Below, one piece after another: positions 16,316 through 23,978 of a stretch of 64,000 bases of DNA. The stretch's first letter is position 1. Every line of letters starts with the position of its first letter. Made by a program: the position numbers and the translations under genes. Origin of the DNA: Roseovarius sp. MMSF_3281 (lineage in GTDB: Bacteria; Pseudomonadota; Alphaproteobacteria; Rhodobacterales; Rhodobacteraceae); contig NZ_JASHIM010000001.1 in NCBI RefSeq assembly GCF_030733685.1, forward strand, positions 62,001 through 126,000, given 5' to 3'. The notes beneath the pieces are model-generated. The model made no database searches, was not told where the DNA came from, and saw nothing but the letters and a program-made list of their open reading frames with translations.

Positions 16316-16696
16316 ATGCGCATTCCCACAGTGAAAGTCATTGCCGACCATCCGCGCGGTTACATGATCATCAACAAGGCCGACTTCGATCCCGAGGTCC
16401 ATGAGCTGTTCGAAAATCCGAAGCGCGCAAGCGCGGACAGCGGCGCCAAGCAACCTGCCAACGTCAAAGCGGCTGGCAATGATGCAGGGTCTGGCGCCAA
16501 TGAGGCCCAGAAGCCGCAAGACACCGGCAACGACGGTGAGGTCGACATGAGCGACGTCGAGGCGATGACCTGGCCCCAACTGCGCAGTGCCGCGGCCGAG
16601 GTTTCGGACTCGCCGATTTCGACGAAAGAGGACGCCATCGACGCGATCCGCGCTCACCGTGAAAAGAAAGCCGCAAGTGATGGTGGCGCTGACTGA
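16316..16696 (+). CDS. Hypothetical phage head protein, 126 aa
   Basis: ATG at 16316 after ATAGGAGACC. The N-terminal 40 residues are beta-rich (RIPTVKVIADHPRGYMIINK); the middle is a low-complexity Ala/Asn/Gly/Lys linker; the last 45 residues resemble a small SAP/HeH-like helical end (MTWPQLRSAAAEVSDSPISTKEDAIDAI). Such layouts are seen in head-fibre or decoration-type proteins. Function unproven. Confidence 0.7.
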   Translation: MRIPTVKVIADHPRGYMIINKADFDPEVHELFENPKRASADSGAKQPANVKAAGNDAGSGANEAQKPQDTGNDGEVDMSDVEAMTWPQLRSAAAEVSDSPISTKEDAIDAIRAHREKKAASDGGAD

Positions 16697-17232
16697 TGGC
16701 GCTGACTGTCGAAGATGGCACGGGCCTTTCCAACGCCAATGCCTTCGTGTCCCTCGCAGAGTTCAAAGCCTTCTGCGATCTGCGGGGGCATAGCTACACG
16801 ACCGATCCACTGATCGAGCAAGCTATCGTGCGGGCTACGGACTTCATGTCGAATAGCTGGGCATGGGACGGCTTCAAGCGCAAAGGACGTGGCAATGCGG
16901 ATGGAGAGCAGGCACTTGCTTTTCCTCGTACCGACCTTGTCGACCGGGATGGGTACGCAGTGCCCTATGACAGCGTGCCGCAGGAGATCAAGGACGCCAC
17001 GATTGAGGTGGCGCGCGTCGAGTTGACCACCCCCGGCGCCATGACCCCGACCTACACGCCGCACGAGCGCGTCAAGTCGGAGAAGGTTGGGCCCCTTTCG
17101 ACCGTATACGACCTTTCCAGTTACGATGCCGAGGGCGCCCGACCGGTCATTCTGGCTGTCCGCGACCTGATCGGTGCCTTCCTGAAAAACGGAGGGCAGT
17201 CGAAGCTGTCAGGGGAGACAATGCGGGTATGA
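16696..17232 (+). CDS. Head-tail connector, DnaT-like type
   Basis: 178 aa beginning MALTVEDGTGLSNANAFVSLAEF, the signature of phage proteins annotated as DnaT-like ssDNA-binding. Despite that name they lie in head-completion clusters and probably act as an adaptor between portal and tail. The start shares one base with the upstream stop. Confidence 0.78.
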   Translation: MALTVEDGTGLSNANAFVSLAEFKAFCDLRGHSYTTDPLIEQAIVRATDFMSNSWAWDGFKRKGRGNADGEQALAFPRTDLVDRDGYAVPYDSVPQEIKDATIEVARVELTTPGAMTPTYTPHERVKSEKVGPLSTVYDLSSYDAEGARPVILAVRDLIGAFLKNGGQSKLSGETMRV

Positions 17233-17606
17233 GCGATCCTGTCAAAACCGAAGTCGACTGCGACCACATCATCTACAGTGATTGGCTACGTCAGTCTGTT
17301 TTTGTTTTCACTGATTTTGATCGAGCGTGCGAAGAACTGAGCCGCCTTGGCAGCCCTTCCATTGTCATGGGCGAGGCTGGGGCCGGATACAGCGATCACC
17401 CAGACGGCAGCGCGGTTTTCTGGATGGTTTTCAAAACCGACAACCCGCGGATCGCAACGGTTGTTCACGAAGCGGTTCACGTTGCGGATTACCTTTGCGA
17501 GTTCACAGGCATCCCGATCACGCCCGACAACGTCGAGGTGCGTTGCTACTTGACCGAGTGGCTGGTGAGCGAAGTGCTGGCATACTTCAACAGGGATAAT
17601 CAATGA
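17229..17606 (+). CDS. Zincin-like protein with HEAVH motif
   Basis: 125 aa, coupled by ATGA to the connector gene. VVHEAVHVADYLC at 78-90 contains HExxH (H80, E81, H84), the metal-binding motif of zinc peptidases; E103 or E109 in the following helix could be the third ligand. No signal peptide. Similar short zincin-like phage proteins have unknown targets. It opens the accessory cassette 17229-19325 placed between head genes. Confidence 0.65.
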   Translation: MSDPVKTEVDCDHIIYSDWLRQSVFVFTDFDRACEELSRLGSPSIVMGEAGAGYSDHPDGSAVFWMVFKTDNPRIATVVHEAVHVADYLCEFTGIPITPDNVEVRCYLTEWLVSEVLAYFNRDNQ

Positions 17607-18208
17607 TGATCCTTTTGACGCCAACCGGCGCCCGTCCAGAAGCCTTTGCTGCCTGCGTCAATCAAATGCGTTCACAGGACTATCAAGGCCCCGTTCAATG
17701 GATCATTGTCGATGACGGGCCCGAGGCCATGCCGACACCCGAGATCGAAGGCTGGGAGATCGTGCATATCCGGCCCGAGCCGCTTTGGCAGCCGGGGCAG
17801 AATACGCAGGCGCGGAATATCCTTGCCGGGTTGCCCTACTGTACCGACCGGGTGGCAATTATTGAGGATGACGACGCATACGCGCCGGACTGGCTGGCAA
17901 CCTGCGATGAATGGCTGAATGACGCCGATCTGGTGGGCGAAAGTCATAGCCTGTACCGGCACCTGAACGGGACTGAGCGCGAGTGCAACAACGCCAAGCA
18001 CGCCAGCTTGTGCAGCACGGCCATGAAAGGCGAGGGGGTGGCGGCTCTGGCAAAAGCGTGCCGCTCTGGCGAGAAATTCATTGATATTCGCCTCTGGGCC
18101 ACCAAGGGCATCGCAAAGGCGCTATATCGGCCCGAACCGCGCCGCGTGGCGGGTATTAAAGGTTACCCCGGAAGGCCGGGAATTGGCATGGGGCATCGCC
18201 TGAAATGA
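17603..18208 (+). CDS. GT-A-type glycosyltransferase
   Basis: 201 aa. The N-terminal strand MMILLTPTGARPEAFAACV, IIVDDG (about 34-39) and EDDDAY (88-93) match the nucleotide-sugar and DxD metal sites of GT2-like enzymes. RNILAGLPYC lies between them, as in the family. It lacks membrane helices. Phage glycosyltransferases may decorate virion proteins, modified DNA or host glycans. The location among head genes and next to a methyltransferase suggests virion decoration (inference). Confidence 0.75.
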   Translation: MMILLTPTGARPEAFAACVNQMRSQDYQGPVQWIIVDDGPEAMPTPEIEGWEIVHIRPEPLWQPGQNTQARNILAGLPYCTDRVAIIEDDDAYAPDWLATCDEWLNDADLVGESHSLYRHLNGTERECNNAKHASLCSTAMKGEGVAALAKACRSGEKFIDIRLWATKGIAKALYRPEPRRVAGIKGYPGRPGIGMGHRLK

Positions 18209-18771
18209 CTGAAACCAGCAACGGCATTCCAATTGGCACGGTTCGCGGCAATGTGCGGGCGTGGATTGAGCGACACGCCGATAAGTTGGGCGATGATGTT
18301 CTGGAAGTTGGCTCTCGGTCACACGGCCCCGGCAAGTGGTGGATCATCAACCGCGACCTTGCCCAAGGCAAATGGACGGGCATGGATTTTCAGGACGGCG
18401 AGAACGTGGATGTTGTTGCCGACCTGCACGCCATGCCGCAGGACTGGACGGGCCGCTATTCCGGGGTGCTTTGCTCCGAGGTTATGGAGCATGTGAAGTA
18501 CCCGGATATTGCGCTGGCTGAAATCAAGCGTGTCCTTCGCCCCGGTGGCGTGGCGGTGTTTACGACACTCACCGCGTTCCCGCTGCATGGGTATCCAGAG
18601 GACTACCGCCGATGGACGGAAAGCGGGCTGCGCGTGGATTTGGAACGGGCCGGGTTCAAGAACGTGAAGACCGGCAAGGCTGGCAAGGTGACATTCACGC
18701 ACAGCGACCACGGCGGAAAGACCGTGGTGCAGCACTGCCCGGTGCATGTGTTCGCGGTGTGCAGCGCATGA
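18205..18771 (+). CDS. Class I SAM-dependent methyltransferase
   Basis: 188 aa. Motif I region DDVLEVGSRSHGPGKWW, an acidic strand end (GMDFQDGENVDVVADLHAMP), SEVMEHVKYPD (motif IV region) and VLRPGGVAVFTT (post-motif strand) are those of the Methyltransf_11 type that acts on small molecules or sugars. It is coupled by ATGA to the glycosyltransferase, suggesting methylation of the transferred glycan (inference). Confidence 0.78.
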   Translation: MTETSNGIPIGTVRGNVRAWIERHADKLGDDVLEVGSRSHGPGKWWIINRDLAQGKWTGMDFQDGENVDVVADLHAMPQDWTGRYSGVLCSEVMEHVKYPDIALAEIKRVLRPGGVAVFTTLTAFPLHGYPEDYRRWTESGLRVDLERAGFKNVKTGKAGKVTFTHSDHGGKTVVQHCPVHVFAVCSA

Positions 18772-19325
18772 AAACCGCTCTTGTGCTTGGCGGGGCTGAC
18801 TGCCTGCATGACGATATTGCGGCGTATCAAGGGGAATATCAGGGCGTTGTTGCCTGCAATGACGCCGGGGCCGAATGGCCCGGTGAATTGGATGCTTGGG
18901 TTTCGCTGCATCCCGAGTTTTTCACCCACAAGGGTTGGCTGGATAAACGGCAAGGCCCGCCGCCCAAGCGCCTGATTGCGCATCCCGCCGCCGCACAGCC
19001 GCACCGCCGGGCGCGACTGCCCGCAAACGTGGAGTTCACAGAATACGCCTTCCCCGGCCAGACGCACAGCGGATCGTCGGGCCTGTTTGCCACCAAGGTG
19101 GCGCTGATCGACTTGGGCTTTGACCGCGCTGTGCTTTGTGGTGTGCCGTTGACACAGACGCCGCACTTCTTTGGCGGTGACCCGTGGAAAGCGGCAGACG
19201 GCTTTCGGCGGCAATGGCTGGCCCTACCAGAGGAATATCGGGACCGGATGCGCAGCCTAAGCGGCTGGACTGCGGTGCTTTTGGGGAAGCCCGAGATTGA
19301 AACCAAGGAGACCGAAAATGCCTAA
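18768..19325 (+). CDS. Unknown Rossmann-like protein of the glycan cassette
   Basis: 185 aa, ATG at 18768 overlapping the methyltransferase stop. It opens with MKTALVLGGADCLHDDIAA, a Rossmann-type strand-turn. HSGSSGLFATKVALIDLGFDRAVLCG resembles nucleotide-sugar-binding parts of DUF115/sialyltransferase-like proteins. I cannot assign an activity; sharing an operon with a glycosyltransferase and methyltransferase suggests a sugar-related job. Confidence 0.6.
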   Translation: MKTALVLGGADCLHDDIAAYQGEYQGVVACNDAGAEWPGELDAWVSLHPEFFTHKGWLDKRQGPPPKRLIAHPAAAQPHRRARLPANVEFTEYAFPGQTHSGSSGLFATKVALIDLGFDRAVLCGVPLTQTPHFFGGDPWKAADGFRRQWLALPEEYRDRMRSLSGWTAVLLGKPEIETKETENA

Positions 19326-19677
19326 ACTTACCAACCGAACTGACCAGCCGATTACCGCCAGCACGGGCCACACGATCCCCGCTGAGGGCGATTTGACCGT
19401 TTCGGCGGGTACCCTCGCCCGGATTGCGAAGGAGCCGTTCATCGCCCGGCATATGCGCGCGGAAACCCTGACCGTGGCCTATGATGAACCGGAGGCCAAG
19501 GGCCTGAGCCGCGCCGATGTGGCAAAGATGAACCGGGGCGAACTGCTTGACGTGATCCTTGCGCACTATGACGACAGCGTGACCGCCGAGGACTTCAAGG
19601 GCGTTAACGTCAATGACAAGGGCGACGAAGACGGCCTGCGCACCATCGCAGCCCGCCTGTTGTTTTCTGACCTATGA
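19318..19677 (+). CDS. Hypothetical phage protein, 119 aa
   Basis: ATG at 19318 after AAGGAGACC. The first half is a small beta domain (TNRTDQPITASTGHTIPAEGDLTVS), the second half helical (MNRGELLDVILAHYDD). It resembles head-completion accessory proteins but no family name can be given. Confidence 0.66.
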   Translation: MPKLTNRTDQPITASTGHTIPAEGDLTVSAGTLARIAKEPFIARHMRAETLTVAYDEPEAKGLSRADVAKMNRGELLDVILAHYDDSVTAEDFKGVNVNDKGDEDGLRTIAARLLFSDL

Positions 19678-19790
19678 GCGTTTTCAGTATCGTCGTGCAT
19701 AACGTGATCGTGTTTCTTCTCGGAGTGAAATTCGGCATCGCCGTTTCGTACCTAATCTGGGACTACACGAAGCGCGAAAGGAAGAACTGA
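19674..19790 (+). CDS. Small single-span membrane protein, 38 aa
   Basis: The start overlaps the upstream stop (ATGA). It encodes VVHNVIVFLLGVKFGIAVSY as one hydrophobic span followed by a positively charged tail (TKRERKN). Short and coupled to both neighbours (3 nt to the next gene). Possibly a membrane-acting phage peptide. Function unknown. Confidence 0.55.
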   Translation: MSVFSIVVHNVIVFLLGVKFGIAVSYLIWDYTKRERKN

Positions 19791-19793
19791 GCC

Positions 19794-20189
19794 ATGGCCT
19801 TTGACTACACCAAATCTCGGGCCACGGCGGAAAGGCTGATCGCCCGATTTGGACAGCACGCCACCCTGCGCAAGATCACGAACAGCGGGCCGGAGTGGGC
19901 GCCCACGCAAACCGAAGCGGACACGACAATCACCGCCGTTGACCTCAATGAGCAAGTGCGCGACAATTCCGGCACCTTGGTAGGCCAGACGCGGCGCACG
20001 CTCTACGTTTCGACAAGCGCAGGCATTGCCCCGGCAAAGGGCGACAAGGTATTCGTGGGGCTGGATAAAGACGCGGTGGCGGCATTGACTGAGCAGGAAC
20101 AATCCGAGGCGATCCACGAGATTGACGAGGCTTGGCCATTGGCCCCCGGTGGTGTTGACGTATTCTGGGAAGTGGATTTGGTGACATGA
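19794..20189 (+). CDS. Head-closure/minor structural protein
   Basis: 131 aa, no signal or membrane span. The pattern FDYTKSRATAERLIARFGQHATLRK followed by beta-rich sequence (TRRTLYVSTSAGIAPAKGDKVFVG) is typical of small phage stopper-like proteins found between connector and tail terminator. Assignment rests mainly on position and fold impression. Confidence 0.6.
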   Translation: MAFDYTKSRATAERLIARFGQHATLRKITNSGPEWAPTQTEADTTITAVDLNEQVRDNSGTLVGQTRRTLYVSTSAGIAPAKGDKVFVGLDKDAVAALTEQEQSEAIHEIDEAWPLAPGGVDVFWEVDLVT

Positions 20190-20404
20190 CCCCTTTATCG
20201 AAAGAGGAAATCCAACGCGCGATTGATTACATGCGCAGCACCAATCGTCACGGCGCTCCCTACCAGTGGCCGGAAGATCATAAATTTGGAAGGCTGGAGC
20301 GCGCGGTAGACGAGTTCATGTTTCAGCTTGAGCAGGTGCCGCCGTTTTCATGGATTGAGCCTTTTCTCAACTGGCTGTCCCGCGTCATTGGTGTAAAAAC
20401 TTGA
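20186..20404 (+). CDS. Hypothetical phage protein, 72 aa
   Basis: ATGA overlap with the preceding gene. Helical and charged with a hydrophobic C-terminal end (PFSWIEPFLNWLSRVIGVK), possibly amphipathic. No family recognised. Confidence 0.58.
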   Translation: MTPLSKEEIQRAIDYMRSTNRHGAPYQWPEDHKFGRLERAVDEFMFQLEQVPPFSWIEPFLNWLSRVIGVKT

Positions 20405-20538
20405 CCCGCCGCACGATCCTTGACGATTACCCAGAAGAAAGCGCCGCCGCGTTTGAGCAGGCCCGCGCCCTTGGCGCGTGGCACATGCTGATCTGGCTTG
20501 CGGCTTGGACCGCGTGGGCGAACGGCCTCAAACGATAG
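20401..20538 (+). CDS. Small phage protein with TTG start, 45 aa
   Basis: The TTG at 20401 overlaps the upstream TGA. The product starts TRRTILDDYPEESAAAF and contains a Trp-rich hydrophobic helix (AWHMLIWLAAWTAWANGL). Position in an unbroken chain of overlapping starts supports it; the short length keeps confidence modest. Confidence 0.5.
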   Translation: MTRRTILDDYPEESAAAFEQARALGAWHMLIWLAAWTAWANGLKR

Positions 20539-20548
20539 GCAACCCGAC

Positions 20549-21598
20549 ATGGCAAAACGTGAAACGCTGGCGCAAATCGCTGACCGGCTGGAACCCAGTG
20601 TGCGCCGAGCTTTTCTCGACAGCGTGCAGAACATCAAGAGCGACGTTCAGCTCAACCTTCTGATCGAGGCCATTGCGGCGAACGACACCGCCCGCGTGAT
20701 CCAGTTGCTCAACCTAGAGCGGGCGTATTTCGCGCCTTTGGATCGTGGCTTGACACAGGCCTATCAAGAGGCCGGTGATGCGATCATGGCGGCGTGGATG
20801 GCGGAAGCCTCGGCCGCCGGTGTGCAGGCCCGGGCGATGTTCGATGCCCGCAACCCGAGGGCCGAAGAATGGCTGCGCACGCAATCCTCTCGCTTGATAA
20901 CCGAAATCATCGAGGACCAGCGCGAAAGCGTCAGGCAACTTCTCGTGGCCAACATCGAGAAAGGCACCTCACCCCGCACCACGGCCCTTGATCTCGTGGG
21001 CCGCGTGAATCGGGCCACAGGGAAGCGCGAAGGCGGGATCGTAGGCCTGCACAGCGGTGACGCCGCAAACAAAGCCCGTGCCCTGTCAGAGCTTCGCTCC
21101 GGCGATCCTGCGGCCATGCGGAACTACCTGACCCGCAAGACCCGCGACAAGCGGTTCGACGGTATCGTGCGCCGGGCCATTCGCGACGGCAAGCCGGTCC
21201 CGGCCGAGAAGGCCCGCAAGATGATGGTTGGAATGGAAAACCGCATGCTGCGCAATCGCGGCGAAGCCATCGCCCGCACGGAGCTTCTTGGAAGCACTCA
21301 CGCTGCGCAAGACGAAGGGCTGGATCAGATGATCGAGGACGGCAAGTTGTCGGCCCAGAACGTCAGCGGCGAATGGGATGCGTCCGAGGATGGCGCGACG
21401 AGAGACAGTCACCGGGCCATGGATGGTCAGGTGCGCCGCCATGGCGAGGCGTTTGTGACCGGAGCGGGTTATCGCATGATGCGCCCCGGAGATCGTTCAC
21501 TTGGCGCCCCGGCCAAAGAAATCATCAACTGTCGCTGCGTGAAGCGCATCGACATCGACTGGATCGCGCAGGCGGCGATGGAGTCCCGTGCCGCATGA
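20549..21598 (+). CDS. Head morphogenesis protein (SPP1 gp7 / Mu F type)
   Basis: 349 aa from the ATG at 20549. Long helical N-terminus. The C-terminal domain has RTELLGSTHAAQDEG, the W-x-A/S-x3-D region (EWDASEDGATRDSHRAMDGQ) and the closing INCRC motif, which together define the Phage_Mu_F domain. Family members are minor head proteins bound to the portal and involved in DNA delivery or head maturation. Confidence 0.85.
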   Translation: MAKRETLAQIADRLEPSVRRAFLDSVQNIKSDVQLNLLIEAIAANDTARVIQLLNLERAYFAPLDRGLTQAYQEAGDAIMAAWMAEASAAGVQARAMFDARNPRAEEWLRTQSSRLITEIIEDQRESVRQLLVANIEKGTSPRTTALDLVGRVNRATGKREGGIVGLHSGDAANKARALSELRSGDPAAMRNYLTRKTRDKRFDGIVRRAIRDGKPVPAEKARKMMVGMENRMLRNRGEAIARTELLGSTHAAQDEGLDQMIEDGKLSAQNVSGEWDASEDGATRDSHRAMDGQVRRHGEAFVTGAGYRMMRPGDRSLGAPAKEIINCRCVKRIDIDWIAQAAMESRAA

Positions 21599-22032
21599 CG
21601 AAATACAGCTTTGCGGATTTGGACAAATGGGCGCGAAAGATGGAGCGTCGACAAGACGCCATTCTGCGCCAATCTACGAACGACCTGTTGAAAGGCATCG
21701 ACATCCGGGCGGGCCTGACACGAGGCGGCACTTTCAAACGCGGCGTTATCCCGCGCCATCTTGGGGCTTTGGCCGGCTCTCTACAGTCGACTTTGATGGG
21801 ATCGACCGCGATCAGCGGCACCGGCGAGAACAGCTATGTGATGGTGATCGGTGAACTCAAAGGCGGCGACCGAGTTCGGTTTGTCTGGGGCGGGGCCAAT
21901 GCGCCATATGCTCCGGCGATCCACTACGGTTTCGACAGTTATCCCGGCACATTCTGGCGTGATGACGCGGCCGCCAAATGGCAGGGCTATGTGCGAGCTG
22001 CAACAGCAAGGGCAAAGGTGCAAATACCATGA
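21595..22032 (+). CDS. HK97 gp10-like head-tail joining protein
   Basis: 145 aa, ATGA overlap with the previous gene. A helical start (FADLDKWARKMERRQDAIL) then beta strands, with APYAPAIHYGFDSYPGTFWRDDAAAKW, a Y-x-H-G-like segment and C-terminal helix typical of gp10-type neck proteins. Position before the tail terminator fits. Confidence 0.65.
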   Translation: MTKYSFADLDKWARKMERRQDAILRQSTNDLLKGIDIRAGLTRGGTFKRGVIPRHLGALAGSLQSTLMGSTAISGTGENSYVMVIGELKGGDRVRFVWGGANAPYAPAIHYGFDSYPGTFWRDDAAAKWQGYVRAATARAKVQIP

Positions 22033-22430
22033 ACACGAAAGACATCCGCAACGCCCTGAAATCCCGCCTCGTATCGGCCAACATTGGCCCAAACAGAGCG
22101 CATCCAAACGTAGAGCCGACCGGTGGCCGCCCATTCTTCGAAATGTCCTTTACCGGGATCGACCGTGAGGGCGGCACGCTCAAGGGCAATGAAATCCTGT
22201 CTGAAACAGGGCAATTCACTGCCGTAGTGGTGGTGGATCAAGGCGGCGGTGAAGACGACGCTTTGGACTATGCCGACGCTGTGGCGGCGCTGTTCCCAGA
22301 AGGACAGCGCATCACCATCACTGACGGCGAGATCGTCATACGACGCCCTGCCGAAATCCGAGGCGGATACCCCACCGATGCGGATTACCGCGTGCCTGTC
22401 GCGGTCTTTTACCGCGCTAAGGCTGACTGA
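22029..22430 (+). CDS. Tail terminator-like protein (DUF4128)
   Basis: 133 aa, ATG at 22029 overlapping the upstream stop. The layout helix (DIRNALKSRLVSANI), beta strands, and DDALDYADAVAALFPEGQRI is that of phage tail terminator proteins of the lambda gpU fold. They cap the growing tail tube and join it to the head. The next gene is the tail tube. Confidence 0.75.
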   Translation: MNTKDIRNALKSRLVSANIGPNRAHPNVEPTGGRPFFEMSFTGIDREGGTLKGNEILSETGQFTAVVVVDQGGGEDDALDYADAVAALFPEGQRITITDGEIVIRRPAEIRGGYPTDADYRVPVAVFYRAKAD

Positions 22431-22456
22431 AAACGCGCCATCAGGCGCAACGTAAT

Positions 22457-22477
22457 CCGGCCTCCCCGGCGGGCCGG
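22457..22477 (+). promoter_or_regulatory. Hairpin ahead of the tail tube gene
   Basis: CCGGCC (22457-22462) and GGCCGG (22472-22477) can pair around a 9-nt GC-rich loop within the 95-bp gap before the tail tube gene. It is followed 40 nt later by the ribosome site AGGAGG. It may process or stabilise the tail-tube mRNA. Confidence 0.4.
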
Positions 22478-22525
22478 TCCCCTGTGCGGGTGACATGCCG
22501 GGATCACTCAGCATAGGAGGCCACT

Positions 22526-22978
22526 ATGGCAAATGCACCCACAACGCTCGTGGGCGTGACCGTCGCAATTGCGGCAAGCGTCCCGGCAACCGAAGACGCC
22601 AGTGCATATGGCGCAATCAGCACCACCGAAATCGGCAAGGTTCTGTCGGTTCCCGAAACCGGCAACACCTCGAACGCTGGCACCGTCACGCTTCTGAAAA
22701 ACGGCGTGACGCAACACTACAACGGCTCGAAGATCGTGTCGCCCTTCACCGTACCGTATGTCTATGACCGCGACGACGCGGGCCAGACCATCGTTCGGGA
22801 CAATGAGAACGGCACACAGGAATGCACGCTCGAAATCACCGACCCGGACGGGGATGTTTACTACATCCAAGGCGTTGTCGGCTCCGTGATGCAGGCCGCG
22901 CGTGAGCCGGACGCCTACAAGGGCGAGAGCTTCGAGTTCCGCCCGATCACGCTGTTTACCAAGGTAGACGGCTCCTAA
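22526..22978 (+). CDS. Major tail tube protein
   Basis: 150 aa with a strong ribosome site (AGGAGG). Beta-rich sequence with repeated Thr/Val/Gly strands (TTLVGVTVAIAASVPATED; GTVTLLKNGVTQHYNG) and a size and position typical of siphovirus tube proteins. Placement between tail terminator and chaperones, with flanking hairpins, fits a highly expressed virion protein. Confidence 0.8.
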   Translation: MANAPTTLVGVTVAIAASVPATEDASAYGAISTTEIGKVLSVPETGNTSNAGTVTLLKNGVTQHYNGSKIVSPFTVPYVYDRDDAGQTIVRDNENGTQECTLEITDPDGDVYYIQGVVGSVMQAAREPDAYKGESFEFRPITLFTKVDGS

Positions 22979-22994
22979 ATCCCTTCCGAGGGTA

Positions 22995-23039
22995 GGCGCG
23001 GCGCTGGAAGGTGGTTTCATCCTGTGCCGCGCCGCTTTT
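22995..23039 (+). terminator. Hairpin plus T run after the tail tube gene
   Basis: GGCGCGGC (22995-23002) pairs perfectly with GCCGCGCC (23026-23033) across a 23-nt loop, then GCTTTTA. It looks like a rho-independent or attenuating terminator that lowers expression of the chaperones relative to the tube gene. Confidence 0.55.
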
Positions 23040-23070
23040 ATCGAAACCTGAAACCAAAGGATTACCCAAC

Positions 23071-23601
23071 ATGGACATGAGTTCATTCGATGGCCGCAAG
23101 CGGGCCGAGGAAGGCGTTTTCGAACCCCTGCGCCACCCTTACACCGGCGAACCCCTCGCTACTGGCAAGGGCGCCCCCGGTTTTTACGTGCGCGGCACTG
23201 CGGCCCGGAGCGTGCAGATGCGTCTTGCAGAAATGCAGAAAGAGGCCAAGGACGCGGCAAAAGACGATGAGACACAGGAAGCCGCAATGGAGCGCCTGCA
23301 CGAGCGCCTGATTGACGGAGCCATGAAGTACATCATCCGGGCGGATGACAAGATGGAATATGATGGTCAGCCCGTTGGCGAAGATCCCGAACTAATCCGT
23401 AAGGTTCTAGACGGCACCTTTCCCGAAATGCGGATCGTCAAAGACGTTGACGGCAGCCCGATCACGCATGAGATCAAGGACGATAACGGGGAGCTGATCG
23501 AAGTGCCGAAGTTCGAAATGGCCAACGAACCTTTTGCTCAGCAAATGATCAAGGCGGCGGAGGACGGCAGCCGTTTTTTCGGCAAAACCTCGAAAGGCTG
23601 A
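23071..23601 (+). CDS. Tail assembly chaperone (gpG-like)
   Basis: 176 aa from the ATG at 23071. Helical, charged N-terminal half (RSVQMRLAEMQKEAKDAAK) and a beta-type C-terminus. Position between tail tube and tape measure is that of lambda gpG. The last codons contain the slippery heptamer T-TTT-TTC at 23574-23580, in the right frame for a -1 shift into the next ORF. Ribosomes that do not slip stop at 23601. Confidence 0.82.
   Translation: MDMSSFDGRKRAEEGVFEPLRHPYTGEPLATGKGAPGFYVRGTAARSVQMRLAEMQKEAKDAAKDDETQEAAMERLHERLIDGAMKYIIRADDKMEYDGQPVGEDPELIRKVLDGTFPEMRIVKDVDGSPITHEIKDDNGELIEVPKFEMANEPFAQQMIKAAEDGSRFFGKTSKG
23574..23580 (+). promoter_or_regulatory. Programmed -1 ribosomal frameshift site TTTTTTC
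   Basis: Zero-frame codons are CGT TTT TTC GGC; after slipping they read TTT TTT CGG. The heptamer has the canonical X-XXY-YYZ form. GCCG before and CGGC after can pair around it, and CCTCGAAAGG follows. The -1 frame is open from here to 23978. Confidence 0.85.
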
Positions 23602-23978
23602 AACTCGCCGCGCGGCAATTGGGGTTTTATCAAGGCACGCCGGAACACGGCGAATGGAAAATCAAGTGGGATTGCACGAGATTGCAAGCCCTTGAAAAGC
23701 AGGGCAAGCGCCCGAGAATGCCAGACCTGTCGCGCGGTGAATATCTGCTAGAGGCAATGCAGGTGCTTGGCCCGATCCGCCACGGCGACATGGGTGGCAT
23801 GAGGGTTGTGGACTGGCCCGAGATCGTGGCCTTTGCCCAAGGCACGCAGCGTATATCTGAGCCTTGGGAGATTGAGCAAGTCCACGATATGGCTCTGGCC
23901 TACCTGGCGGGATACCGCACTGGCTGCAAGCTCTTTGGGATCGAACCCATGGAGCAAGAAGAGGAAGGGGATCAGTAG
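23580..23978 (+). CDS. gpT-like C-terminal extension made by -1 frameshift
   Basis: This frame has no ribosome site and no ATG near its beginning (the first candidate is a bare TTG at 23619). The reading continues in frame with the chaperone after a slip at 23574-23580 and gives a fusion of about 302 aa. The extension (132 aa: RQNLERLKLAARQLGFYQG... to EEEGDQ) is rich in Trp/Glu/Arg and contains ARQLGF and EWKIKWDC segments typical of the T part of gpGT proteins, which bind the tape measure during tail assembly. The stop at 23978 overlaps the 3' end of the opposite-strand lipoprotein gene by 7 nt. Confidence 0.8.
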   Translation, partial: RQNLERLKLAARQLGFYQGTPEHGEWKIKWDCTRLQALEKQGKRPRMPDLSRGEYLLEAMQVLGPIRHGDMGGMRVVDWPEIVAFAQGTQRISEPWEIEQVHDMALAYLAGYRTGCKLFGIEPMEQEEEGDQ

